This document shows, piece by piece, positions 52,298 to 60,824 of a stretch of 64,000 bases of DNA. A program made the translations under genes and the position numbers. The DNA lies in the NCBI RefSeq assembly GCF_008271465.1, contig NZ_VMDU01000002.1:310001-374000 (forward strand). Direction: 5' to 3'. The notes under the pieces are model-generated. The model ran no database searches and had not been told where the DNA came from. It was given only the letters and a program-made list of their open reading frames with translations. How positions within the stretch are numbered: the first letter of the stretch is position 1; each line of letters begins with the position of its first letter. This DNA is from Tabrizicola flagellatus (GTDB lineage Bacteria; Pseudomonadota; Alphaproteobacteria; Rhodobacterales; Rhodobacteraceae).

Positions 52298-52762
52298 ATG
52301 GAACTTTCCAAGCTGCTTGTCCCGGGCGCCGTCCGCGTGGTCGGACAGTTCACGTCGAAGAAGCGCCTGTTCCAGGAACTTGGCGAGATCGCCGCCCAGG
52401 CCTACGGGCTGAACGGGGCGGCGGCCATCGAGGGTCTGCAAGAGCGGGAAACGCTGGGGCCGACGGGCGTGGGGCACGGGATCGCCCTGCCGCATGCCCG
52501 GCTGGAGGACCTGAAGTCGATCGTCGGCGTCTTCGTCCGGCTGGAAAAGCCGCTGGACTATGACAGCGTGGACCGTCAGCCGGTCGATCTGATCTTCGGT
52601 CTGTTCGCACCGAAGGATTCGGGCGTCGATCATCTGAAGGCGCTGGCGCTGGTCAGCCGGACGATGCGGGATCAGGGCGTGGTGGCCAAGCTGCGCGCGA
52701 ATTCCGATCCCGCCAAGCTCTATGCGATCCTGACCGAAGCCCGGGCGCCGCAGGCCGCCTGA
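52298..52762 (+). CDS. ptsN: PTS IIA-like nitrogen-regulatory protein PtsN
   Basis: A 154-residue EIIA-Ntr protein. The phosphorylated His is H66 in GHGIALPHARL. The domain has ALPHARLEDLKSIVGVFVRL and ends with AKLYAILTEA. It takes phosphate from the nitrogen PTS and controls potassium and carbon-nitrogen balance. An in-frame GTG start at 52274 is possible; the ATG is preferred since the family begins with MELS. Next to hpf as in most proteobacteria. Confidence 0.92.
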   Translation: MELSKLLVPGAVRVVGQFTSKKRLFQELGEIAAQAYGLNGAAAIEGLQERETLGPTGVGHGIALPHARLEDLKSIVGVFVRLEKPLDYDSVDRQPVDLIFGLFAPKDSGVDHLKALALVSRTMRDQGVVAKLRANSDPAKLYAILTEARAPQAA

Positions 52763-52835
52763 GAGACGGGCTCGTCGTGGACTTCGTCCCTCCTCGCGAG
52801 GCTGCGACGAGGCGGCGGAGCCGCACGAGGAGCAT

Positions 52836-54224
52836 TCAGCCGCGCCAGCGGGCGAAGCCGAATCCCATGTAATCGCGCGCATAGGCCTCGGCGGCGGCGG
52901 TTTCCAGGCTTTCGTCCCAGATCGACTCGAGCTCTGCCGCGGCAGGGTCGGGACCCAGTCTGGGCGCGGCCACCCCGACTTCGGCGGCCAGGCGGGCAAG
53001 GCCCTCGCTCAGGCGATCCTCGCGCAGGAGGTGGTCGAGCGGGTGGAAGCCGGCAAAGCCCTGGACCAGCGCGGTCTGGCTGCACAGGCTGGGGTCCACG
53101 CGGGCCCCGGTCTGGCCGGCAACCGCGAGGCGGCAGTAGTTCAGGAAGATCAGGAAGGCCGCGCGTTCGGCCTCCGGCGTCGGGAAGGGCGCGCCCGGGG
53201 GCTGAAGTTCGGCGAGGAAGCCGTTGATCAGGATGCGGCGCAGGTCCTGCGCCTCGCCCATCACGATCTTGCGGCGAAAGGCGGCATGGGCGCGCAGGAG
53301 CGGGTGGCGGAGCACCGTGAAGCTGCGGTGGCCGGGATGCCGGCGCTTCCATTGGCGCAAGGATTTCTGCTCGAAGCCTTCGGTCACGGCACCGAGGCTT
53401 GCGAACCAGTCGCGGATCGGGGTTTCGGGGCCGGAGCGGATCGGCAGGAACAGAAGGCCCGCCTCCGAGGCAAGCGCCGTCGGCACGCCCGCCGCCCGCC
53501 GCGGCTCGAAACTGGGGGTGCGGCCCAGGTTGAACACATCGACGGCAGCCGCCGCCTCGGCCAGCGCCTCGGGGTTTTCCAGCTTGTCCTCGATAGGCCC
53601 GGGGTTCTGCTTCTTCAGCGTGTCGTCCAGCGTCTTCAGCCGCGCCTCGACGCCCAGGAAGGCCGCGAGCCCGTTCAGCACATCGAGCGAGCCGAGATCC
53701 TCGTAATCGAGGTAGAAGGCGGTCTGCCCGGTGGTCTGCAGCGCGTTTAGGATCAGAAGCTGGAAGGCCTGGATGTCGCGCAGATGGGCCAGGAACTCCG
53801 GCACGTCGAAGCGGACCTTCGCGGTCTTGAGCCGCTTGGGATGGGTCAGCTTCCACTGGTCGGTCGCCTGGGCGATCTTCCAGCTGACATAGCTTTCCAG
53901 CGGGTTGCGGGTCAGCACGATCTTGGCGCAACCGGGGTCGGGCAGCACCTCGTCCAGGATGCGCAGGTCGTGGTCGTGGAAGAAGCGGAACCCGGGCAGC
54001 CCATCGGTTTCCTCGCGCAGCTTGCGCAGCAGGCGGCCGGGGTCGCGGTCGCGCTCTTCCATCGTGATCCCGAACAGCTCGGTCCGGTCCTTGCGGCCAA
54101 GGATGTAGCGGTTGAACACCTCGCCGTGGCTGACCACGCCCGGCAGCGCGTTCAGGTTCGCCTCGAGCAGGTTCGACCCGGTGCGCATCTCGGCAAAGAC
54201 CACGAAGGAGTGAAAGCGCGGCAT
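52836..54224 (-). CDS. NodH-like sulfotransferase
   Basis: A 462-residue cytoplasmic sulfotransferase. The PAPS-binding loop is EMRTGSNLLEANL (residues 12-24), followed by RFFHDHDLRIL and LTRNPLESYVSWKIA, the sulfotransferase 3'-phosphate motif; FYLDYEDL is also typical. NodH in rhizobia transfers sulfate to Nod factors; here it likely sulfates a surface polysaccharide made by the neighbouring glycosyltransferases. The start ATG overlaps the upstream gene stop (TGATG). About 180 C-terminal residues have no clear domain, which is longer than NodH itself. Confidence 0.8.
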   Translation of the reverse strand: MPRFHSFVVFAEMRTGSNLLEANLNALPGVVSHGEVFNRYILGRKDRTELFGITMEERDRDPGRLLRKLREETDGLPGFRFFHDHDLRILDEVLPDPGCAKIVLTRNPLESYVSWKIAQATDQWKLTHPKRLKTAKVRFDVPEFLAHLRDIQAFQLLILNALQTTGQTAFYLDYEDLGSLDVLNGLAAFLGVEARLKTLDDTLKKQNPGPIEDKLENPEALAEAAAAVDVFNLGRTPSFEPRRAAGVPTALASEAGLLFLPIRSGPETPIRDWFASLGAVTEGFEQKSLRQWKRRHPGHRSFTVLRHPLLRAHAAFRRKIVMGEAQDLRRILINGFLAELQPPGAPFPTPEAERAAFLIFLNYCRLAVAGQTGARVDPSLCSQTALVQGFAGFHPLDHLLREDRLSEGLARLAAEVGVAAPRLGPDPAAAELESIWDESLETAAAEAYARDYMGFGFARWRG

Positions 54225-55933
54225 CAGCGGACGATCCGGGGGCGCGGAAGGCTCTGGTGGGGCTGGGCAAGCTCGGCGTCGGCAGGGAAGTCTCCCATCA
54301 GGACGGGTGCCATGCCCTGGTTGCGCAGGTCCTGGAGGAAGGCCCCGAACCCTTGCAGAGGGATCAGCGACGGCAGGTCGCTGACGCGGTGCGCGGCGCG
54401 CGGATTGAGGGCGTCGACCAGTTGCTCCAGCGGCTCGGCCGGGTTCTCGACGAACTCGGCCAGCGACCAGATCCGGATGGAGGCGCGCGCTTCCGGACCA
54501 TTCAGCTGGGCAATGAACTCGCTTTCCACCTTTTGCAGGCGCGCCGCCTCGGCCCGCACCTCGGCGGCGCTGCGACCCGAGCGCCAGAGCGGGATGGCGA
54601 AGGCCCCGGTGATGGCAAAGATCGTGGCGTTCGGATCGCTTGCCAGGAACGGGGCGATGGCCTGTTCGTCGGCGGGGCCGAACTGGAAGCACTGGGTCTC
54701 GCCCCGGGTGTTCCAGATCAGGTTGGTCAGGAAGCTGCGCGGGTTGTAGTCGCGAAGCGTGGGGCTGTCCGACAGGCCGCCCTTGAACACGCTTTCGCCG
54801 CCCGCGAACTGGACCCGGTCGAAGTCGAAGAGATGGCCATGCACGCGGGCATCCAGCGCGCGGGCAAGCCAGGGCTGGAAATCGTCGAACAGCTCGGCGA
54901 ATCCGGAAAAGACGCCATAGGGCGCGGCCGACCTTGTGCTGCCGTGGGCGCGGGTCGGAAAGCGGCTTTGCATGTAGAGGCCGGGGCGACCCTTCAGCCG
55001 CCGCTCGACCGCCTTGGCGAACAGGCGGTTGATCTTGCCGGGGTTGGGTTCCGGCGCCAGCGCCCGGTCGCCGTCGGGGCCGAGGAAGGTGCGGTAGAGC
55101 AGATCGGCCCGTGGCCAGATCTTGCGGGCGAGGAAGGCATCGGCCTGGCGAAGAAGGTGCAGGTGATCGTCGTAGAACACATGCGGGCGGCCCTGGTAGT
55201 CGAACTTGGACAGGGTCAGCGACCGGCTTTCGATGCGGTTAGAGACCTGCCGGACCAGGCTTTGAAAATAGCTTTCATCCGGGATCCAGACCCTGCGGAA
55301 GTATCGGTCGATCGCGGGACGGTCGGGATAGGAGAGAACGGCCTGGAGCGTGGGCCGGGTCAGGCACCACCATTGGCTGCCCAGATGCGGGACGAGGCCC
55401 GGGGGCAAGCGGCGGCGAAAGCGCAGGGCGCGTTGCAGGGCGACATAGCCGTCGAACAGCCGGCGCTGCCGTTTCCAGGCGAAGGGAAAGCGCAGGGTGA
55501 AGCGTTCCTCGTTCAGCCCGCCGACCGTCCAGCCGACATCGGCGGTGGTCACGCTTTCGATGAAATCGGTGTGCGGATGCGCAGCAAGATGCGCCTTCAG
55601 CGCGTGAACGGGCCGGATCGGCAGGCAGGAGCCCGAAGCGAGCATCACATGGGAGACCGCCGGAAACTCGGCCAGCATCAGGGTCGCGGCGTCGAGGGTG
55701 GCCTGAACGATGCCGAAGGTGCCCCATTCGCAGGGGGACCGGCGGGAAAACCGGATGTCGGGCAGATCGGCCAGCGCAGCGGACAGGCCGTCGGCCTGAT
55801 CTTGCGGCGTGCGGGCATCGACATGGATCACCACCGGGCAGTCATGCAGGGCCCAGTGCCGCGCCAGCTGCGCCGCGCGGTCGAGGTCCGCGTGACACAG
55901 CATGACGATGCCCAGCGTGCTGTCCCCGGTCAC
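54224..55933 (-). CDS. Core-2/I-branching-type glycosyltransferase (GT14-like), two-domain
   Basis: A 569-residue protein. Residues 1-260 match the Branch family (beta-1,6-N-acetylglucosaminyl- or xylosyltransferase type): GIVMLCHADLDRAAQLARHW, SPCEWGTFGIVQATLDA and SHVMLASGSCLPIRP are recognisable. The rest (residues about 270-569) is a second domain of unknown function seen in Rhodobacterales proteins (DUF5928-like, by recollection). The GTG start at 55933 overlaps the stop of the upstream glycosyltransferase (GTGA), preferred over the ATG at 55903. It sits between a GT2 and the sulfotransferase, so it probably adds a branching sugar. Confidence 0.75.
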   Translation of the reverse strand: MTGDSTLGIVMLCHADLDRAAQLARHWALHDCPVVIHVDARTPQDQADGLSAALADLPDIRFSRRSPCEWGTFGIVQATLDAATLMLAEFPAVSHVMLASGSCLPIRPVHALKAHLAAHPHTDFIESVTTADVGWTVGGLNEERFTLRFPFAWKRQRRLFDGYVALQRALRFRRRLPPGLVPHLGSQWWCLTRPTLQAVLSYPDRPAIDRYFRRVWIPDESYFQSLVRQVSNRIESRSLTLSKFDYQGRPHVFYDDHLHLLRQADAFLARKIWPRADLLYRTFLGPDGDRALAPEPNPGKINRLFAKAVERRLKGRPGLYMQSRFPTRAHGSTRSAAPYGVFSGFAELFDDFQPWLARALDARVHGHLFDFDRVQFAGGESVFKGGLSDSPTLRDYNPRSFLTNLIWNTRGETQCFQFGPADEQAIAPFLASDPNATIFAITGAFAIPLWRSGRSAAEVRAEAARLQKVESEFIAQLNGPEARASIRIWSLAEFVENPAEPLEQLVDALNPRAAHRVSDLPSLIPLQGFGAFLQDLRNQGMAPVLMGDFPADAELAQPHQSLPRPRIVR

Positions 55934-56940
55934 GCCCAGTTTCCCTTCGACATCAGGCCCAGAACCTCCAGCTGACGCCAGTTGACATATTTCTCGCTCC
56001 AATTGCACCAGAGATCGCGTTCGCGGGCGATCCCCTCGCGGTAGGCGCGGTATTCCTGGCTTTCGGCGTAATGCTGGCCACGGGCCAGCTCCTCGGCCGC
56101 CCTGGCGGCGAAGGTGTCGAGGAATTTGGCATGCAGGAGAACGCCCGAGGGCCGCTCTCCGCCCTGGTCGTCGTAGGTCAGGTTCAGCGCGCGCGGCAGC
56201 AGCATGTGGGTCGAGGAGACATAGGCATAGCTGCGGTGCCATTTCACCAGCGGCGTCTTGTTCATCGCCGGGGCATGTTTCGGCCGGTCGGTGAAGAACA
56301 GACGCGCCCGGGGGCCGCCCTGGATCCAGAGGTTGCGATACAGGGGGTTGCGGCTGATGACGTAGTTGCCGCTGTCGAAATACTGCGCGATCTCGAAGGG
56401 GTTCTGCCCCTCGCGGTAGGGTTGTTCGTGCATCGCGCCCTTGGGATACATGTCCAGCATCATGGCCGAGAAGCTGGGCGTCTCGGCGCTGTCGAGCCAG
56501 TCGGTCAGCGCACGCAGCGGGCGGGTCTCGCAGAAGGGATAGACCAGGAATTCGTCCACATCGACGGTCAGGCACCAGCGCCCGTGACCGTGCCGGCGCA
56601 GAAGGTGCATCAGCCAGTCCATGCCGAAGCGCGACTGCCTGTAGCTGTGCGTGGTGGACCAGAGCGAGACATCGGGCTGATCGGCCAGGTATTCGCGCGT
56701 GCCGTCGTCGGACCCGTTGTCCACGATCAGGAAATGGTCGATCCCGAGCCTGCGGTAATAGGTCAGGAAATAGGGCAGCCGGATGCGTTCGTTGCGCATG
56801 GTCGAGAACAGCAGGATCGGCTGGGCCGGCAGGCCGGCGGTGCGGTCGGCGACCGACCTCAGCTGGCGGCCCCGGCGCCAGGCGCGGGCGAGGAGATAGC
56901 GACGATGTGTGCGCAGCCGGATCAGCGTCCTCAGGCCCAT
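55930..56940 (-). CDS. Family 2-like glycosyltransferase A (tandem pair)
   Basis: A 336-residue glycosyltransferase of the GT2/GT92-like type. The nucleotide-sugar segment LIVDNGSDDGTREYL is followed by LTVDVDEFLVYPF, which carries the DxD metal motif. Conserved features shared with its neighbour at 56972-58063 include DQPDVSLW, SRFGMDWL, RHGHGRWCLT and SGVLLHAKFL. No signal peptide; a basic N-terminus (RTLIRLRTHRRYLLARAWRR) may bind the membrane. It overlaps the GT14 gene (GTGA). Sugar specificity is unknown. Confidence 0.8.
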   Translation of the reverse strand: MGLRTLIRLRTHRRYLLARAWRRGRQLRSVADRTAGLPAQPILLFSTMRNERIRLPYFLTYYRRLGIDHFLIVDNGSDDGTREYLADQPDVSLWSTTHSYRQSRFGMDWLMHLLRRHGHGRWCLTVDVDEFLVYPFCETRPLRALTDWLDSAETPSFSAMMLDMYPKGAMHEQPYREGQNPFEIAQYFDSGNYVISRNPLYRNLWIQGGPRARLFFTDRPKHAPAMNKTPLVKWHRSYAYVSSTHMLLPRALNLTYDDQGGERPSGVLLHAKFLDTFAARAAEELARGQHYAESQEYRAYREGIARERDLWCNWSEKYVNWRQLEVLGLMSKGNWA

Positions 56941-56971
56941 GGACCGCCCCCTGCCTCCGCGCCCCGCCCCG

Positions 56972-58063
56972 TCATATCCAGCCGCCCCGCGACATCAGAC
57001 CCAGAGCCTCCATCTGCCGCCAGCCGGTGTAGCGGGTGGACGCGCCACAGTGCAAGACCGGGTCGGCGGTCAGCCGGTCGTAGTAGGCGGCATACTGGGC
57101 GGCATCGCCGAAATGTTCGCCGCGGGCCTTCTCCTCGGCCGACCGTTCGGTGATGCCGGGCAGGAACTTGGTGTGCAGAAGGACACCCGAGGTCAGCTCT
57201 CCACCATCGGTGGCATAGACCTCGTTCAGCCGTGCGGGCAGAAGGGCGTGGGTCGAGTTGACATAGGCCTGCCGCCAGTGCCAGCGGACCAGCGGGATCT
57301 TGTTCAGCGTGGGTGCCTTGCGGGGTTCCGCCGCGAAGAAGGCCCGCGCCCGGGCGCCGCCCTGGATCCAGAGGTTGCGCATCCGCGGCTGGACCTGGAC
57401 CTGGTAGTTGCCGGCGTCGAACCAGCCGAGGTGCGCCAAGGGGTCGTCCTCCGGCGCGACCTGGCCCTGCGAGACCGGGCCTTCGGGATACATGTCCACG
57501 ATCAGCGCGCCAAAGCTCGTCCGGCCCTGCTGCTCCAGCCAGTCGGTCAGGGCAGGCAGGGGGCGGGTCTGCCAGTAGGGGTAGATCAGCAGTTCGTCGG
57601 CATCCAGCGTCAGGCACCAGTGGCCGTGGCCATGGCGCATCAGGAGCCAGGTCAGCCAGTCCATCCCGAAGCGCGAGGCCTTGTAGCTGCCCTGCGTGTG
57701 CCAGAGCGAGACATCGGGCTGATCGGCCAGCAGCCCGGCCGTGCCATCCGTGCTGGCATTGTCCACGAAAAGGAAATGCCGCACCCCCAGCGCGCGGTGG
57801 TGACGCAGGAAATGCGGCAGTCGGTGGGCCTCGTTGCGGACGCAGGAAAAGCCGAGGATATCGCCGGCGGCGATCTGCGCCGTCCGGTCGGCCAGAGCAG
57901 ACAGCTGTCCTCTGCGACGAAAGGCCCGCAGCAACAGACGCTGCCGGTTCCGGCGCAGCCTGAGCGCAAGCAGCGCGCCTGTCAGCCCGCGTGGAGGGTC
58001 GTCCAGGGTGCCGATCGGGCAGGCATGTGGCAGCCGCCGAAGGGGCGAGAGTGCCGATCCCAA
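56972..58063 (-). CDS. Family 2-like glycosyltransferase B (tandem pair)
   Basis: A 363-residue paralogue of the preceding gene. DxD motif LTLDADELLIYPY; nucleotide motif LFVDNASTDGTAGLL; shared stretches DQPDVSLW, SRFGMDWL, MRHGHGHWCLT, ALTDWL and SGVLLHTKFL. The N-terminus has about 25 extra residues including a Pro/Arg-rich part. The pair most likely arose by duplication. It follows galU by 2 bp, so galU supplies UDP-glucose in the same transcript. Confidence 0.8.
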   Translation of the reverse strand: MGSALSPLRRLPHACPIGTLDDPPRGLTGALLALRLRRNRQRLLLRAFRRRGQLSALADRTAQIAAGDILGFSCVRNEAHRLPHFLRHHRALGVRHFLFVDNASTDGTAGLLADQPDVSLWHTQGSYKASRFGMDWLTWLLMRHGHGHWCLTLDADELLIYPYWQTRPLPALTDWLEQQGRTSFGALIVDMYPEGPVSQGQVAPEDDPLAHLGWFDAGNYQVQVQPRMRNLWIQGGARARAFFAAEPRKAPTLNKIPLVRWHWRQAYVNSTHALLPARLNEVYATDGGELTSGVLLHTKFLPGITERSAEEKARGEHFGDAAQYAAYYDRLTADPVLHCGASTRYTGWRQMEALGLMSRGGWI

Positions 58064-58065
58064 GC

Positions 58066-58962
58066 CTATTGCGCCGCCTTCTGCATCGCGGTCAGGTCGT
58101 TGAGGAAGCTGGCGAATTCCTGCCCGAACTCGGGCCGGGCCAGGCCGAAGGCGACGGTGGCCTGCAGGAACCCGATCTTCGAGCCGCAGTCATAGCGCTG
58201 GCCGCGGAAGCGCAGGCCGAAGACCGAGTTGGGCTTCTTCGCTTCCTGCGCGATGGCGTCGGTCAACTGGATCTCGCCGCCGGCGCCCTGCTTGATCTTG
58301 TTCAGATTGGTCAGCACCTTCGGCGTCAGGATGTAGCGTCCGATCACCGCCAGGTTCGAGGGCGCATCCTCGGGGCGCGGCTTTTCCACCATGCCCTTGA
58401 CGCTGACGATCTCGCCATCGTCCCTGTCGATGTCGAGAACCCCATAGCTGGAGGTCTTCTTCGGCGCGACTTCCATTGCCGCGACCATGCAGCCGCCGGT
58501 TTCGGCATGGGCCTCGACCATCTGTTGCAGGCAGGGCTTCTCGGCCGCGATCACGTCGTCGGGCAGAAGCACGGCGAAGGGTTCGTTCCCGATCAGGCGA
58601 CGGGCGCACCAGACGGCATGGCCAAGGCCCATCGGCCGGTTCTGCCGGACATAGGCGATGGCGCCGGAATCCATGTTGGTGTCCTTGAGGATCTCCAGCA
58701 GGTCGGTCTTGTTCTTGCGCCGCAGCTCGGCCTCAAGTTCCGGCGCGTGGTCGAAATAGTCCTCCAGCGCGGACTTTCCGCGCGAGGTGACGAAGATGAA
58801 TTCCTTGATCCCGGCGGCGCGCGCCTCGTCGATGGCGTACTGGATCAGCGGACGATCCACGAGCGTCATGATCTCTTTCGGGATCGACTTGGTCGCGGGG
58901 AGGAATCGCGTGCCAAGCCCCGCCACCGGGAATACCGCCTTGGTGATCTTTCTCGGTTTCAT
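58066..58962 (-). CDS. galU: UTP-glucose-1-phosphate uridylyltransferase
   Basis: A 298-residue enzyme that makes UDP-glucose. It starts MKPRKITKAVFPVAGLGTRF with the nucleotidyltransferase signature AGLGTRFLPATKSIPKE; later motifs are GLGHAVWCARRLIG and FAVLLPDDVI. The ATG at 58962 was chosen by family start; the frame runs further upstream to 59010 without family match. It is the first gene of a minus-strand run leading to the glycosyltransferases and sulfotransferase. Confidence 0.95.
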   Translation of the reverse strand: MKPRKITKAVFPVAGLGTRFLPATKSIPKEIMTLVDRPLIQYAIDEARAAGIKEFIFVTSRGKSALEDYFDHAPELEAELRRKNKTDLLEILKDTNMDSGAIAYVRQNRPMGLGHAVWCARRLIGNEPFAVLLPDDVIAAEKPCLQQMVEAHAETGGCMVAAMEVAPKKTSSYGVLDIDRDDGEIVSVKGMVEKPRPEDAPSNLAVIGRYILTPKVLTNLNKIKQGAGGEIQLTDAIAQEAKKPNSVFGLRFRGQRYDCGSKIGFLQATVAFGLARPEFGQEFASFLNDLTAMQKAAQ

Positions 58963-59094
58963 CTGACTCGTCCCAACTTCATCCGGTCTTGCGCAATGTT
59001 TCTGGCTCAATGGTGATCGCAGCCGAATCTGACCTTAAACGGGCAGCGCCGCGGCAATATTCGTAACCTGCATCAGTCCCCCGGCCTTCGCATC

Positions 59095-59131
59095 AAAAAA
59101 AGACAGCAGGACGACAATCCATACCGCCGTC
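59095..59131 (-). terminator. Terminator after kdsB
   Basis: On the minus strand GACGGCGG pairs (with G-U pairs) with the following CCTGCTGTC around a 13-nt loop and runs into seven T residues. It separates cysQ-kdsB from galU. Confidence 0.7.
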
Positions 59132-59138
59132 GGCGGAA

Positions 59139-59930
59139 TCACGGGGAATTTTCGGCAAGCATCGTCTCGATGACCGGCACGTCGGACGGGTTGTTCAACT
59201 CCCAGAACTGGCGGCCGCGCGATTGCACCTCGACACACAACACCGGGCGGCCCTGTTCAAGGAAGCGCAGCTGTTCCAGCCCTTCCAGCTGTTCCAGCGG
59301 GCCCATGGGCCAGGTCGGATAGGCAGCCAGCGCGGCGGGGCGGTAGGCATAGACCCCGACATGGTGATAGACCGGAGTGGGTTCGTCCGGGGCATAGTCG
59401 GACCCGGTATAGGGGATGACCTCCTTCGAGAAGTAGAGCGCGCGGCCCCCGGCGCCGAAGACGGCGGTCGTTCCGCCCACCCGGCCGGCGCGGCGGTCGG
59501 CCAGAAAGCCCGCGACCGCCCGGCCGTCACAGCGCAGGACGGGGGTCGCGATGTCGGCCTGCGGATCCCTGGCAAGCCCGGCCACCAGATCCTCGACGAA
59601 CCAGGCCGGCGTCAGCGGCGCATCGCCCTGGAGGTTCACCACCACGTCGAAACCCGGCAGCTTCGCGGCTACCTCGGCACAACGTTCGGTGCCGTTTCTT
59701 GCGGCGGATGAGGTCATCACCACCTCGGCCCCGAAGCCGCTTGCATGGTCGGCGATGCGGTCGTCGTCGGTGGCCACCACCACCCGGTCGATGCCCTTCA
59801 CCGCCATTGCCGCTTCCCAGCTGCGGCGGATCAGGGTCTTTTCGCCGTCCGGGCCGCGCAGCGCGACCAGCGGCTTGCCGGGATAGCGGGTCGAGGCATA
59901 GCGGGCGGGAATGGCGATCAGGGTCTTCAT
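59139..59930 (-). CDS. kdsB: CMP-Kdo synthetase (3-deoxy-manno-octulosonate cytidylyltransferase)
   Basis: A 263-residue enzyme that activates Kdo with CTP. MKTLIAIPARYASTRYPGKP is the family start; later FDVVVNLQGDAPL and FSKEVIPYTGSD follow, and HHVGVYAYRP is typical. It supplies CMP-Kdo for lipid A and for Kdo linkers of group-2-type capsules. It overlaps cysQ (ATGA), so the two are co-translated. The N-terminal 48 residues of a longer frame are not family sequence. Confidence 0.94.
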   Translation of the reverse strand: MKTLIAIPARYASTRYPGKPLVALRGPDGEKTLIRRSWEAAMAVKGIDRVVVATDDDRIADHASGFGAEVVMTSSAARNGTERCAEVAAKLPGFDVVVNLQGDAPLTPAWFVEDLVAGLARDPQADIATPVLRCDGRAVAGFLADRRAGRVGGTTAVFGAGGRALYFSKEVIPYTGSDYAPDEPTPVYHHVGVYAYRPAALAAYPTWPMGPLEQLEGLEQLRFLEQGRPVLCVEVQSRGRQFWELNNPSDVPVIETMLAENSP

Positions 59931-60715
59931 TTCAGCACGACTCCCGGGGCGAAGGCGATGAAGAACGGGTTGTCCCAGCCAGGCTTGCCATAGCCCAGCG
60001 CAGCATGGTCGTCGAAGCGCACGACCCGCCCGCCCGCGGCGCGCAGGACGGCGTCGCCCGCCGCCGTGTCCCATTCCATCGTCCGGCCGAGGCGGGGGTA
60101 GAGGTCGGCCTCGCCGCTTGCCACCAGGCAGAACTTCAGGCTGGAGCCTGCGCTGGTCATGTCGCGCACGGCGTAGCGGCCGATGTAGTCGTCGGTGGCC
60201 TGGTCGCGGTGCGATTTCGAGGCCACCACCATCAGCGCGGCGTTGTCGGGGGTGGAGACGTGCAGTTGCCGCACCGGTCCGGGTTCGGGGCCGAAGGGGC
60301 CGGTCTCCTCGACCGCCGTGCCGTCGGGCCGGGTGTAGAACAGCCGTCCCTTCGCGGGCGCATAGACGATGCCGCAGACCGGCACGCCGTCCTCGACATA
60401 GGCGATGTTCACGGTGAAATCGCCGCGGCGCTGGACGAATTCCTTGGTGCCGTCCAGCGGATCCACGATGAAGAAGGTTCGCGCGGTCAGGGCGTGGCTT
60501 GCGGCCTGTTCCTCGGTGATGAGCGGCACATCGGGAAAGGCCGCGCGCAGACCGGCCGAGATCACCGCATCGGCTGCCATGTCCGCCTCGGTCACGGGCG
60601 AGGCATCGCCCTTGGCGCGGACCTCGAAATCGGGGCCCGCATAGACCTGCATGATCCGGTCGCCGGCCTGCAACGCCAGTCGGCGGAAAAGCGGCACGAG
60701 TTGCTGAAGATCCAT
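59927..60715 (-). CDS. cysQ: 3'(2'),5'-bisphosphate nucleotidase
   Basis: A 262-residue phosphatase of the inositol monophosphatase superfamily, hydrolysing PAP (adenosine 3',5'-bisphosphate) to AMP. Metal-binding motifs are TEADMAADAVIS, ITEEQ and VDPLDGTKEFVQRRGDFT; the C-terminal motif is MEWDTAAGDAVLRAAGG. PAP is the by-product of sulfation by PAPS-dependent sulfotransferases such as the NodH-like one at 52836-54224. It overlaps kdsB. The start ATG at 60715 and the start of kpsM are divergent by about 110 bp. Confidence 0.92.
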   Translation of the reverse strand: MDLQQLVPLFRRLALQAGDRIMQVYAGPDFEVRAKGDASPVTEADMAADAVISAGLRAAFPDVPLITEEQAASHALTARTFFIVDPLDGTKEFVQRRGDFTVNIAYVEDGVPVCGIVYAPAKGRLFYTRPDGTAVEETGPFGPEPGPVRQLHVSTPDNAALMVVASKSHRDQATDDYIGRYAVRDMTSAGSSLKFCLVASGEADLYPRLGRTMEWDTAAGDAVLRAAGGRVVRFDDHAALGYGKPGWDNPFFIAFAPGVVLK

Positions 60716-60824
60716 GACCGCTCCCGTGGCGATTGAAGAACCTGACGCGCGCCCTTATCCTGCCTCGTCAACGGAACGGCAAGGTTTCCCGTGGAAACAT
60801 GCCGGACGAGACAGGGTTTGCGGC

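Noticed and set aside
50528-52999. 823-aa open frame on the minus strand
   Set aside because: Antisense to lptB, hpf and ptsN; no domain.
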